DNA of 12,471 bases. It comes from Collinsella sp. GTDB lineage: Bacteria > Actinomycetota > Coriobacteriia > Coriobacteriales > Coriobacteriaceae. The translations under genes were made by a program, and so were the position numbers. This document shows, piece by piece, positions 1 to 5,862 of this stretch; positions within the stretch are counted from its first letter, which is position 1, and each line of letters opens with the position of its first letter. The notes under the pieces were generated by a model. It worked only from the letters and a program-made list of their open reading frames with translations, made no database searches and had not been told where the DNA came from. The stretch spans positions 1-12,471 of the forward strand of contig JAIJJM010000025.1 in NCBI GenBank assembly GCA_022728415.1, in the 5' to 3' direction.

Positions 1-2292
1 CGGGAAAAGCGCCCGATCGAGCGCATCGGAACTTCCCTGGTACAGAATGTCCTCGAGCCCGACGAAAGGAACGGAGGCGACACCGGGATCCATTGTCCCC
101 ACGATCGCCTTGACCCGGTATCCGTCGAACAGGGGCGCAGCGTCGCCCTTTTGCGCCAAATTCGAATAGTCGCACGTGATGAGCTGGACGTTCGGCCTTC
201 CCGGCAGGCTGTTCTGAACGATGCCGCGAATCTTGTCCGCCGCGTCGATCCCCGACTCCGAGCAAAACGCGACGGCATCGTTCTCGCGCGAACCGCGCAC
301 GATGCTGTAGCCCGGGGCGCACACCTCGGCGGCACGGTCGAGCACGCCGGAAAGATCTGCATGGGCGATGAGCGCGCTGCCCACCTCGAGGGCAAGCCCC
401 GTCGACACGTTGTTGACGATATGAATGTCGCAGGCGGTAAGCCCGCTAATGGCATCGTTGATTTTCTCCAACGAGCCCATATCGACCAGAATCACCATGG
501 ATTTACAATGGGCGTAGCGTTCGAGCAGCCGCGACAGCTGCCCTACGATCTCGGTGACATCTTGGTCGTACGTCATGTCGATCGCCTCGAACACGTGCGT
601 CCGCAGGATGCGGTCGGCAGCATCGGCGATACTCGTGGCGGTCGAGTAGCCATGGCAGACGATTACGCCCAGATAGTCCCTCGGTCCGCCCGTCGCGCGC
701 AGCGCGTCCCCCACCTCGATGAACAGGATCAGCTGCGAAAGGTCATCGAGCTCCATGCCGAGGGCGATCTTGGTCTTGGTTGCGACCTGTTCGACGACCG
801 TCGCCGTGCCCGGCTGATTCTTGGCAAGCAGGCCGAGCGCACGCTTGATGCGCCCCGCGTTGAGCTGCCGCCATTTGGTGAGGTTGACCCCACCCCATAG
901 CTGCATGAAGAGCGACTGCGCGATCGAGCGCGTTATCTTTCGCGTTAGCTCGATACCGTATGCACGGTTAACCTCCTCGACCACCGGCCCCAGCAGCTGC
1001 TCATATGAGCCGATACGGGGATTGGCGCTCTGATTCTCAAAGTTCATGTAGTCATCGTAGGCGTGCACCGATATAGTCGCACCGGTGAAGAACTCCGTGA
1101 AGCTGATATCCACCGCATCGAGTGCATCGACCGGGTCGATGATCTTCTGGAAGAGCCTGATTACGCGAGCCGAGGGATCGTTGACGTCCTTGTCGCCGCT
1201 GATGATCTGGTCATCATCGGGCTCGGGCTCCGCATGGCCAATCACGCTCGACGGCAGATTGTATGTCTGGATGGTGAGAATCTCGCTGTCGCGGTTGAGA
1301 TAGGCGCTGGCGCAACAGTTGGTAATGCACGCGCGAAGGCCGTCGATGTTGTCCTTGAAATCGGCGTTGACGAGCGCCCTCAGGGCACCGCGGCTCATCG
1401 CGATATCGGCGCCCACCCGACGACCCTCGACGCGAAGATAATGCATGACGAGCGACGTCCGCTCCTCGATGCCGCGCTCCGCGAGGCGAGGAAGGTTCAC
1501 CAGGATCGGCACGTATCGCGCGATGGCGCGCACGACCTCGCTATCGGACGGACGATTGGTCGACAGGAGAAAGCGCGGCGGTTGGACATCGGCCCGGTCG
1601 CCGTCATCCCCGCTCCCGATACGCTGGAGAATCTGCTCGCGAACCGCCGGGCTCACATGGTCGAAGCAGCTGAGATAGATCACGCCGCTCCGAGCCTCCG
1701 CCGCAGCACCACCGTGACCGCCATCACCGAAGACGGCGCGTTCGAGATCGGCATCGCGCCCCTCATAGCACGCGCAATCGATGTGGACATAGCGGGCGCC
1801 TTGGGGCAGGGCACCGCTGTTGACGCCGTATTCGAACGTCAGCTCGCTCATTAGTCGCTTTCCGGTACCGTGCTCACCGACCAACAGTGCCGGAAGCCCA
1901 TGTGGCGGGTAGCGGATCGCGCTTTTGAGATGGTCGATGCACGTCCCATAGCTCAACTCGAACCCGATCGCCTTGTCGAAATCGTGGGCCTCGTCCATTC
2001 CGACAGTCTCGAGCAGCTCTTGCATCGTGGCGAACTCGAACTTATCGAACTTGCGCCGAAAAAAGCGCTCCGCCGCATGGCGATGGAAAAAGATTACGGG
2101 GCGCGCGTTCACCTTGATGGCCAGCCCCTGCCGCACCAGCTCATTGAGATACTGACTGGCAAGGCTACGGCTCACATGGCATTCGGAGGCGATGTTCGCC
2201 GTCGTAAAGGTACGGATGTTGTCCGCATCGAGATCCCGCGTAAGCCTGTCAAGCCTCTCGAGCACTTCCGCCTTGGTGTCGTATGAAATCAT
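1..2292 (-). CDS. LevR-type PTS transcriptional regulator (degenerate AAA+), 3' end outside window
   Basis: The minus-strand frame is open from an ATG at 2292 to the left edge, giving 764 residues; LevR-family proteins are usually about 900, so the C-terminal PRD2 region should lie outside. GGAGG lies 6 nt before the ATG. Visible domains: an N-terminal winged helix-turn-helix (about 1-75, with VSRSLASQYLNELVRQG); an AAA+ sigma54-interaction-like domain (about 105-335) with Walker A GEHGTGK at 139-145; a PRD-like segment (about 420-520); an EIIA(Man)-like domain with VIVCHGYSTATS, whose His547 matches the family phosphorylation site; and an EIIB-like domain around Cys677 (AVAFCSES). Family knowledge: such proteins control sugar-PTS operons through PTS phosphorylation. 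Oddities: the GAFTGA loop is absent (FGDGGHGGAAAEARSG instead), and the Walker B acidic pair is replaced (VIYLSCFD at 204-211). DNA binding looks intact, but sigma54 activation is doubtful. The target operon is not visible here. Confidence 0.85.
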   Translation of the reverse strand, partial: MISYDTKAEVLERLDRLTRDLDADNIRTFTTANIASECHVSRSLASQYLNELVRQGLAIKVNARPVIFFHRHAAERFFRRKFDKFEFATMQELLETVGMDEAHDFDKAIGFELSYGTCIDHLKSAIRYPPHGLPALLVGEHGTGKRLMSELTFEYGVNSGALPQGARYVHIDCACYEGRDADLERAVFGDGGHGGAAAEARSGVIYLSCFDHVSPAVREQILQRIGSGDDGDRADVQPPRFLLSTNRPSDSEVVRAIARYVPILVNLPRLAERGIEERTSLVMHYLRVEGRRVGADIAMSRGALRALVNADFKDNIDGLRACITNCCASAYLNRDSEILTIQTYNLPSSVIGHAEPEPDDDQIISGDKDVNDPSARVIRLFQKIIDPVDALDAVDISFTEFFTGATISVHAYDDYMNFENQSANPRIGSYEQLLGPVVEEVNRAYGIELTRKITRSIAQSLFMQLWGGVNLTKWRQLNAGRIKRALGLLAKNQPGTATVVEQVATKTKIALGMELDDLSQLILFIEVGDALRATGGPRDYLGVIVCHGYSTATSIADAADRILRTHVFEAIDMTYDQDVTEIVGQLSRLLERYAHCKSMVILVDMGSLEKINDAISGLTACDIHIVNNVSTGLALEVGSALIAHADLSGVLDRAAEVCAPGYSIVRGSRENDAVAFCSESGIDAADKIRGIVQNSLPGRPNVQLITCDYSNLAQKGDAAPLFDGYRVKAIVGTMDPGVASVPFVGLEDILYQGSSDALDRALFP

Positions 2293-2407
2293 GCCAAACC
2301 TCCGTGAGCCGTTCGGATGTCCACGATTGTAGCCAAGGCGGCAGCTTGTCGACACAATTTAATCTGTAACAGCCCAACAGAGTCGACAGACGGTCGTTCA
2401 CGGTGCG
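2293..2407 (-). promoter_or_regulatory. Upstream region of the LevR-like regulator: candidate -10 and paired GTCGACA sites
   Basis: This 115-nt gap separates two minus-strand genes. A TACAAT -10-like hexamer reads on the minus strand at 2331-2326, about 34 nt before the ATG, but no good -35 lies at normal spacing. The 7-mer GTCGACA occurs twice, at 2348-2354 and 2382-2388. The spacing is 34 bp, about three helix turns, and each copy contains the palindrome GTCGAC; the first extends to TGTCGACA. Such paired palindromes could bind a dimeric regulator, possibly the HTH protein encoded next door. This is inference from sequence only. Confidence 0.35.
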
Positions 2408-3151
2408 CTATTGCACGCGACTCACCGAACCACGCGCATCGAGCGCGAGCTCGATGTCTGCGGGAACATGGGAGTCGAGAACCAGCCGAACATTCCTTCC
2501 GTCACTCATCTCGTACCAAGCCTCCGCCTCCAAACGCGTCGCGCCACCAATCACCTTGCGGTGGATGAGGCGGTTGCGGAGCATCTGCTCATCCGCGGAA
2601 AGAAAGACCGTCTGATCCGCCATTGCGGCGAGATCCCGCCATCGGGGCTCGTCGAGGAGAAGATAATTGCCCTCGATGAGGACGATTTCACCCGTGATAT
2701 TAATCACACCTGGAACCACGTCGTGGAGCTCTCGCGAATAGGCCGGCCACGGAGAAGGCGCCACATGGCGGAGGTCGGAAATTGAATGGGATAACGCCTC
2801 GACATCAAACGTGAACGGCGCACCCTTACGAGATCGCAGCGTTTTGCGCTCTCCATCTTCAACAACAACATGGCTGTCGAGATAGGCATTGGAGTAATGG
2901 AACCCATCCATTCCAATTGCTTGAACCCTGGGCATATCGGACATCGTCGAGGCGAGCCTTTCCAAGAAAAGGGCAAGCGTCGTCTTTCCCGTACCGGGCG
3001 GCGCGGCAAGCAGTATGACGATGCGCCCCTGCGAGTTCGACTCACGCAGCCTCGCCCATTCAGTCAACAACGGCTTGAAAACGTCCTCAACATCGCAATC
3101 GCGAAAGGACGCATCGTACGTCAGTCCGTTTACTTCAAGCTCGAGCTTCAT
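2408..3151 (-). CDS. PRK/uridine-kinase superfamily small-molecule kinase (YggC-like), substrate unknown
   Basis: This 247-residue P-loop kinase carries Walker A APPGTGKTT at 50-58 (Lys56). It also has motifs typical of the nucleoside/pantothenate-kinase-like group of the phosphoribulokinase/uridine kinase superfamily: IGMDGFHYSNAYLD, RKGAPFTFD, PAYSRELHD, and the Walker B-like IVLIEGNYLLLDEPRW. Family members phosphorylate a hydroxyl of a nucleoside, sugar or vitamin using ATP in the cytoplasm. The true substrate cannot be read from the sequence. The ATG at 3151 is preceded by a weak AAGGGG-like ribosome site. The gene starts only 27 nt after the kdpE-like stop, so it is probably co-transcribed with the two-component system. 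It is followed 115 nt later by the PTS-type regulator, which makes a carbohydrate substrate plausible (inference). E. coli YggC, also uncharacterised, is the closest type I can name. Confidence 0.8.
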   Translation of the reverse strand: MKLELEVNGLTYDASFRDCDVEDVFKPLLTEWARLRESNSQGRIVILLAAPPGTGKTTLALFLERLASTMSDMPRVQAIGMDGFHYSNAYLDSHVVVEDGERKTLRSRKGAPFTFDVEALSHSISDLRHVAPSPWPAYSRELHDVVPGVINITGEIVLIEGNYLLLDEPRWRDLAAMADQTVFLSADEQMLRNRLIHRKVIGGATRLEAEAWYEMSDGRNVRLVLDSHVPADIELALDARGSVSRVQ

Positions 3152-3178
3152 GCCCTTATACCCCTTACTCCCGCCCCG

Positions 3179-3892
3179 TTACGGCTGCGTCACAAGGCGG
3201 TAGCCGATGCCCACGTGCGTCTGGATATAGCGCGGATGCGCGGGGTCGGACTCGATCTTCTTACGCAGCGTGCCCATAAAGACACGCAGGCTCGCCAGAT
3301 CGCTCTTAGTTGCCGTGCCCCAAATCTCGTGCAAGATAAACTGGTGCGTGAGCACCTTGTCGGCGTTATGGGCCAACAGGCACAGCAACTTGTACTCGAT
3401 CGGCGTCAGGTGCAACTCCTCGCCATCCATCGTGGCGATGCCGGCATCAAAATCGATATGCAGTTCACCGGTATCGAACGAGCCCTCGGACGCACCCATG
3501 CCAATCTGCGCATACGAGAGGCGCCTGAGCGTCGTGCGAATACGCGCGAGCAGCTCCTCGACCGAAAACGGCTTGGTCAGATAGTCGTCGGCGCCGGCAT
3601 CGAGCGCGCGAATCTTGTCCGCGTCCTCGCTGCGCGCCGAGACCACGATGATCGGCATGCCCGACCATGCGCGCACCGATTCCACCACCTTGACGCCGTC
3701 CATATCGGGCAGGCCCAGATCGAGCAGCACAATGCTCGGTGCCTGCGATGAGGCGGCGGCGATGGCGGCATGGGCGGTTTCCACAGCCATATGGCGCAAG
3801 CCGTGCGCCTCGAGCGCGGCAACGATAAGATTGCGGACGGCGGGGTCGTCCTCAACGACCAAGATGAGCGGTTTTACGGCAGAGTTCGGCAC
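3179..3892 (-). CDS. kdpE: KdpE-like OmpR-family response regulator
   Basis: This 237-residue response regulator pairs with the sensor kinase just upstream. The receiver domain (about 7-120) has the acidic pair Asp15/Asp16, phosphoacceptor Asp58 in LLDLGLPDMDG, the switch Ser85 and Lys107 in TKPF. A winged-helix OmpR/PhoB DNA-binding domain follows (about 140-235), with LTPIEYKLLCLLAHNADKV, the recognition region DLASLRVFMGTLRKKIE and YIQTHVGIGYRL, all typical of KdpE. I chose the GTG at 3892 because AAGGAG lies 7 nt upstream and the receiver starts at once. The open frame reaches 3973, but that would add 27 residues translated inside the kinase gene. The kinase stop is 4 nt upstream, so translation is probably coupled. 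In the Kdp family this regulator responds to potassium limitation or osmotic stress. No kdpFABC genes are in the window, so the neighbouring kup may be the target (inference). Confidence 0.88.
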   Translation of the reverse strand: MPNSAVKPLILVVEDDPAVRNLIVAALEAHGLRHMAVETAHAAIAAASSQAPSIVLLDLGLPDMDGVKVVESVRAWSGMPIIVVSARSEDADKIRALDAGADDYLTKPFSVEELLARIRTTLRRLSYAQIGMGASEGSFDTGELHIDFDAGIATMDGEELHLTPIEYKLLCLLAHNADKVLTHQFILHEIWGTATKSDLASLRVFMGTLRKKIESDPAHPRYIQTHVGIGYRLVTQP

Positions 3893-3896
3893 AGCG

Positions 3897-5522
3897 CTAC
3901 TCCTTATCAAACGAAACGTCGGCGGCGGGAAGCTCAATCGTAAAGACCGAACCGTGCGGGTCCGCCGCGGCAACCTCTATGCTACCGCCATGTGCCAGCG
4001 CAATGGAGCGGCAGAGCGAGAGACCCAGGCCCACGCTGCGGTGGCTGTCGGCAAGACCGTGGTTGGCGGTGTAGAACGACTCAAAGATGCGCTCGCGATC
4101 ATCGGGCGCAATGCCCGGGCCATCATCGGCAACCGAGCACGTCACGCGCCCGCCGTCGACATCAATCGAAATCACGATATGCGAGCCTGCGGGCGTATAG
4201 GTGATGGCGTTATTCACCAGGTTCACCACCAGCTGCACCATCAGACGCGCATCGACATTGACCAGCGCCGGCTCATCGCACGCCACCACTTTAAGGTCGT
4301 GCTCGCGCACGGCCGGGTTCACATGGCGCAGCGCCTCCTCGACGATATCGTCCATGAGCTCGAGCGTAGTCGAAAGATGCATGCCGCCGCCTTCGAGTTT
4401 GGTGATGGCGAGCAGGTTCTCGACGGTGGCGTTGAGCCATTGCGCATCAGAGCGAATGGACAGCAGCATGCTGCGGCGCGTCTGGCTATCGAGCACGGCG
4501 GTGCCGGTCGAGCCCTGGTCGAGCAGCACATCGGCGTTACCCGAGATACTGGTGAGCGGCGTGCGCAGATCATGCGAGATGGAGCGCAGCAGGTTGGCGC
4601 GCAGCTGCTCGTTCTTGGCGAGCACCGCCGCCTCCTCGCGGGCCTCCATGGCGCGGGCACGATCGAGTGCCAGCTCGCCTTCGCTCACGATAGCATCGGC
4701 AAGAGTCCGCTCCTCGGAGGACAGAGCATCGGACTCGGCGACAATAGCGAGCACCCCCACCACCGAGGCGGGATCGCCCGCGCGTACCATGGTGTCGCCC
4801 GAGCGCACCGTCAGGTAGATGCCGTAGAACGCCGAGCCACCAAAGGTGGCGTCGAGCGGTGTTCCCACGTAGACCGAAGCCGAGAGCAGCGGCGGCATCT
4901 GGGGTGCCAGCTGATGCAGCGACGCGGCATCGCCCACGGCCGTATACGTCGCGCGCGGCAGCAGGTCATCGTCCTCGGCGTCGGCGCTGTACCACACGAC
5001 CGGACAGCCCGAAAGACGCGCCAGCTGCGTGGCCACGGCATGCACAATCTGCTGCTCGTCGGCGCAGCGCTGCAACATGCGATTGGTCTCGAGCACCATC
5101 TGCGTGCGGCGATCGCTTGCCGCGGCCTGCGCCAGGGCGCGGCGCAGGGCCAGAGCGATCGAGCTTGACACGAGCGAGACCGCGAACATGATGAAGAACA
5201 TGCCCGGATGGATGTGGTCGATAAGCGTTAAGGAGTAACGCGGCTCGATAAACAAAAAGTTGTAGAGCGAAACGGCGGCGGCAGAGCTCAGCAGACAGTA
5301 CAGGCGGCTCCAGGTAAAAAATGCGCACAGCTGCACCGCAAGCACATACACAATCATGATGCTCGGGGCAAGACCGGGGCGGTCGAGCACCGCGCCGACA
5401 ACCGTCGCGGCCGCGAGCAACCCCGCCACCACGCAGGTGTCGTACAGAGGGCCGCGCCGCGTCTGCGTCGAGCGCCTCCACCAAAAACTGTCGGCAAGAT
5501 CGCCATCCGAGCGAACATCCAT
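3897..5522 (-). CDS. KdpD-like sensor histidine kinase lacking the N-terminal KdpD/Usp sensor region
   Basis: This 541-residue membrane kinase starts with four transmembrane helices (about 30-46, 54-70, 74-91, 106-126) forming a DUF4118-type KdpD membrane domain with the typical NFLFIEPRYSLTLID. A GAF-like region follows (about 150-290), then HisKA with phosphoacceptor His317 in SISHDLRTPLTS. The HATPase domain has the N box around 434-440 (LVNNAITYTP), G1 DDGPGI at 466-471 and G2 VGLGLSL at 497-503. Full KdpD is about 900 residues. The missing part is the cytoplasmic KdpD domain with its own P-loop plus the Usp domain, so this is a short KdpD. The ATG at 5522 follows GGAGG by 11 nt; an in-frame GTG at 5528 has GGAGG 5 nt upstream and is equally possible. 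The frame stays open to 5603, but that stretch is a REP-like hairpin. The stop is 4 nt before the partner regulator. Confidence 0.87.
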   Translation of the reverse strand: MDVRSDGDLADSFWWRRSTQTRRGPLYDTCVVAGLLAAATVVGAVLDRPGLAPSIMIVYVLAVQLCAFFTWSRLYCLLSSAAAVSLYNFLFIEPRYSLTLIDHIHPGMFFIMFAVSLVSSSIALALRRALAQAAASDRRTQMVLETNRMLQRCADEQQIVHAVATQLARLSGCPVVWYSADAEDDDLLPRATYTAVGDAASLHQLAPQMPPLLSASVYVGTPLDATFGGSAFYGIYLTVRSGDTMVRAGDPASVVGVLAIVAESDALSSEERTLADAIVSEGELALDRARAMEAREEAAVLAKNEQLRANLLRSISHDLRTPLTSISGNADVLLDQGSTGTAVLDSQTRRSMLLSIRSDAQWLNATVENLLAITKLEGGGMHLSTTLELMDDIVEEALRHVNPAVREHDLKVVACDEPALVNVDARLMVQLVVNLVNNAITYTPAGSHIVISIDVDGGRVTCSVADDGPGIAPDDRERIFESFYTANHGLADSHRSVGLGLSLCRSIALAHGGSIEVAAADPHGSVFTIELPAADVSFDKE

Positions 5523-5541
5523 CGACACCGCGCCCTCCCTC

Positions 5542-5585
5542 AAAAAAACCACCACGAAGGGGACAGGCACCTTTGTGGTGGTTTT
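5542..5585 (-). terminator. Hairpin with seven-T tract immediately before the kdpD-like gene
   Basis: Reading the minus strand, an 11-bp perfect stem (arms 5585-5575 and 5555-5545, CCACCAC/GTGGTGG plus A/T pairs) continues after one mismatch into AAGG/CCTT. It is followed by T tract 5548-5542. This has the form of a Rho-independent terminator for transcripts coming from kup and the small membrane gene. The T tract ends about 6 nt before the GGAGG of the kinase gene. It therefore acts either as a boundary or as an attenuator limiting read-through into the two-component system. The stem core also resembles REP-like elements, so the terminator may have been recruited from a repeat. Confidence 0.65.
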
Positions 5586-5599
5586 CCCTCGTGGTGGTT
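5545..5599. repeat. REP-like three-arm palindromic element (ACCACCAC / GTGGTGGT)
   Basis: Arm A at 5547-5560 (AACCACCACGAAGG) is complementary to arm B at 5571-5583 (CTTTGTGGTGGTT) and to arm C at 5586-5599 (CCCTCGTGGTGGTT). Either hairpin can therefore form, but not both. The centre reads GGGGACAGGCACC, which is like the GGGACAG-type cores I know from widespread REP-like intergenic hairpins. Attribution to a transposase-associated REP family is inference; no transposase gene is present. The only mispair in the A/B stem is G5556 with T5574, which is a G·U wobble in plus-strand RNA. Confidence 0.6.
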
Positions 5600-5604
5600 C
5601 CAAG

Positions 5605-5619
5605 TGTAAAGCCTTTACA
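5605..5619. promoter_or_regulatory. Perfect palindrome TGTAAAG-C-CTTTACA, possible operator
   Basis: Seven-base arms flank one central base, lying between the stop of the small membrane gene and the hairpin before the kdpD-like gene. The symmetry and size fit a response-regulator or repressor site, and KdpE-like autoregulation would be one option. I found no acceptable -10/-35 pair around it on the minus strand. Nine bases (AGCCTTTAC) recur at 8950-8958, upstream of the nitroreductase gene. Function is unproven. Confidence 0.35.
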
Positions 5620-5630
5620 ACCTGCGGTCG

Positions 5631-5801
5631 CTAGACAAACAGCACGTGCGCGAGCAGGGCACATACGCACGCCGCGGCAAATACCAACGCCACAACCGAG
5701 ATCACGCGATCGACAATATCCATGTTGGCTCGGTTCGTAAAGAACTGGTCCTCGGCGGCGTCGATACCCGCCTCGCGCACATCAAGTGTCCTTGCATCCA
5801 T
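5631..5801 (-). CDS. Small single-pass membrane protein, 56 residues, unknown function
   Basis: This frame encodes a polar, acidic N-terminal segment (residues 1-32, with MDARTLDVREAGIDAAED) followed by one hydrophobic helix (about 33-54, ISVVALVFAAACVCALLAHV) and almost no tail. The ATG at 5801 is chosen because GGGGAGG lies 5 nt upstream, one of the strongest ribosome sites in the window. Two ATGs further upstream in the same frame (5831 and 5822) lack such a site. It sits 61 nt downstream of the kup stop on the same strand, so it is very likely in the kup transcript, ahead of the terminator-like hairpin. I recognise no family. By position it could be a regulatory or stabilising subunit of Kup or of the adjacent sensor kinase, as KdpF is for KdpABC, but there is no sequence likeness to support that. 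Confidence 0.65.
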   Translation of the reverse strand: MDARTLDVREAGIDAAEDQFFTNRANMDIVDRVISVVALVFAAACVCALLAHVLFV

Positions 5802-5862
5802 GTTTACCTCCCCAGCTTTCATTTCATCCATCGATGATCAACTCCGTGTAGCCCGCTGGCGA

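Noticed and set aside
151..2286. Several plus-strand open frames (151-900, 1063-1854, 1870-2286)
   Set aside because: They oppose the continuous minus-strand LevR-like frame, which has recognisable HTH, Walker A, EIIA and EIIB-like signatures.
3893..3973. Longer start for the KdpE-like protein at 3973
   Set aside because: It would add 27 basic residues encoded inside the kinase gene; the GTG at 3892 has an ideal ribosome site and starts the receiver domain directly.
3615..5168. A 517-residue plus-strand open frame antisense to the kdpD/kdpE-like genes
   Set aside because: The opposite strand carries all kinase and regulator motifs; this frame has none and is a complement effect of high GC.
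5523..5603. Longer start for the KdpD-like kinase at 5603
   Set aside because: The added residues are a translation of the REP-like terminator hairpin, and a strong GGAGG site supports a start at 5528 or 5522.
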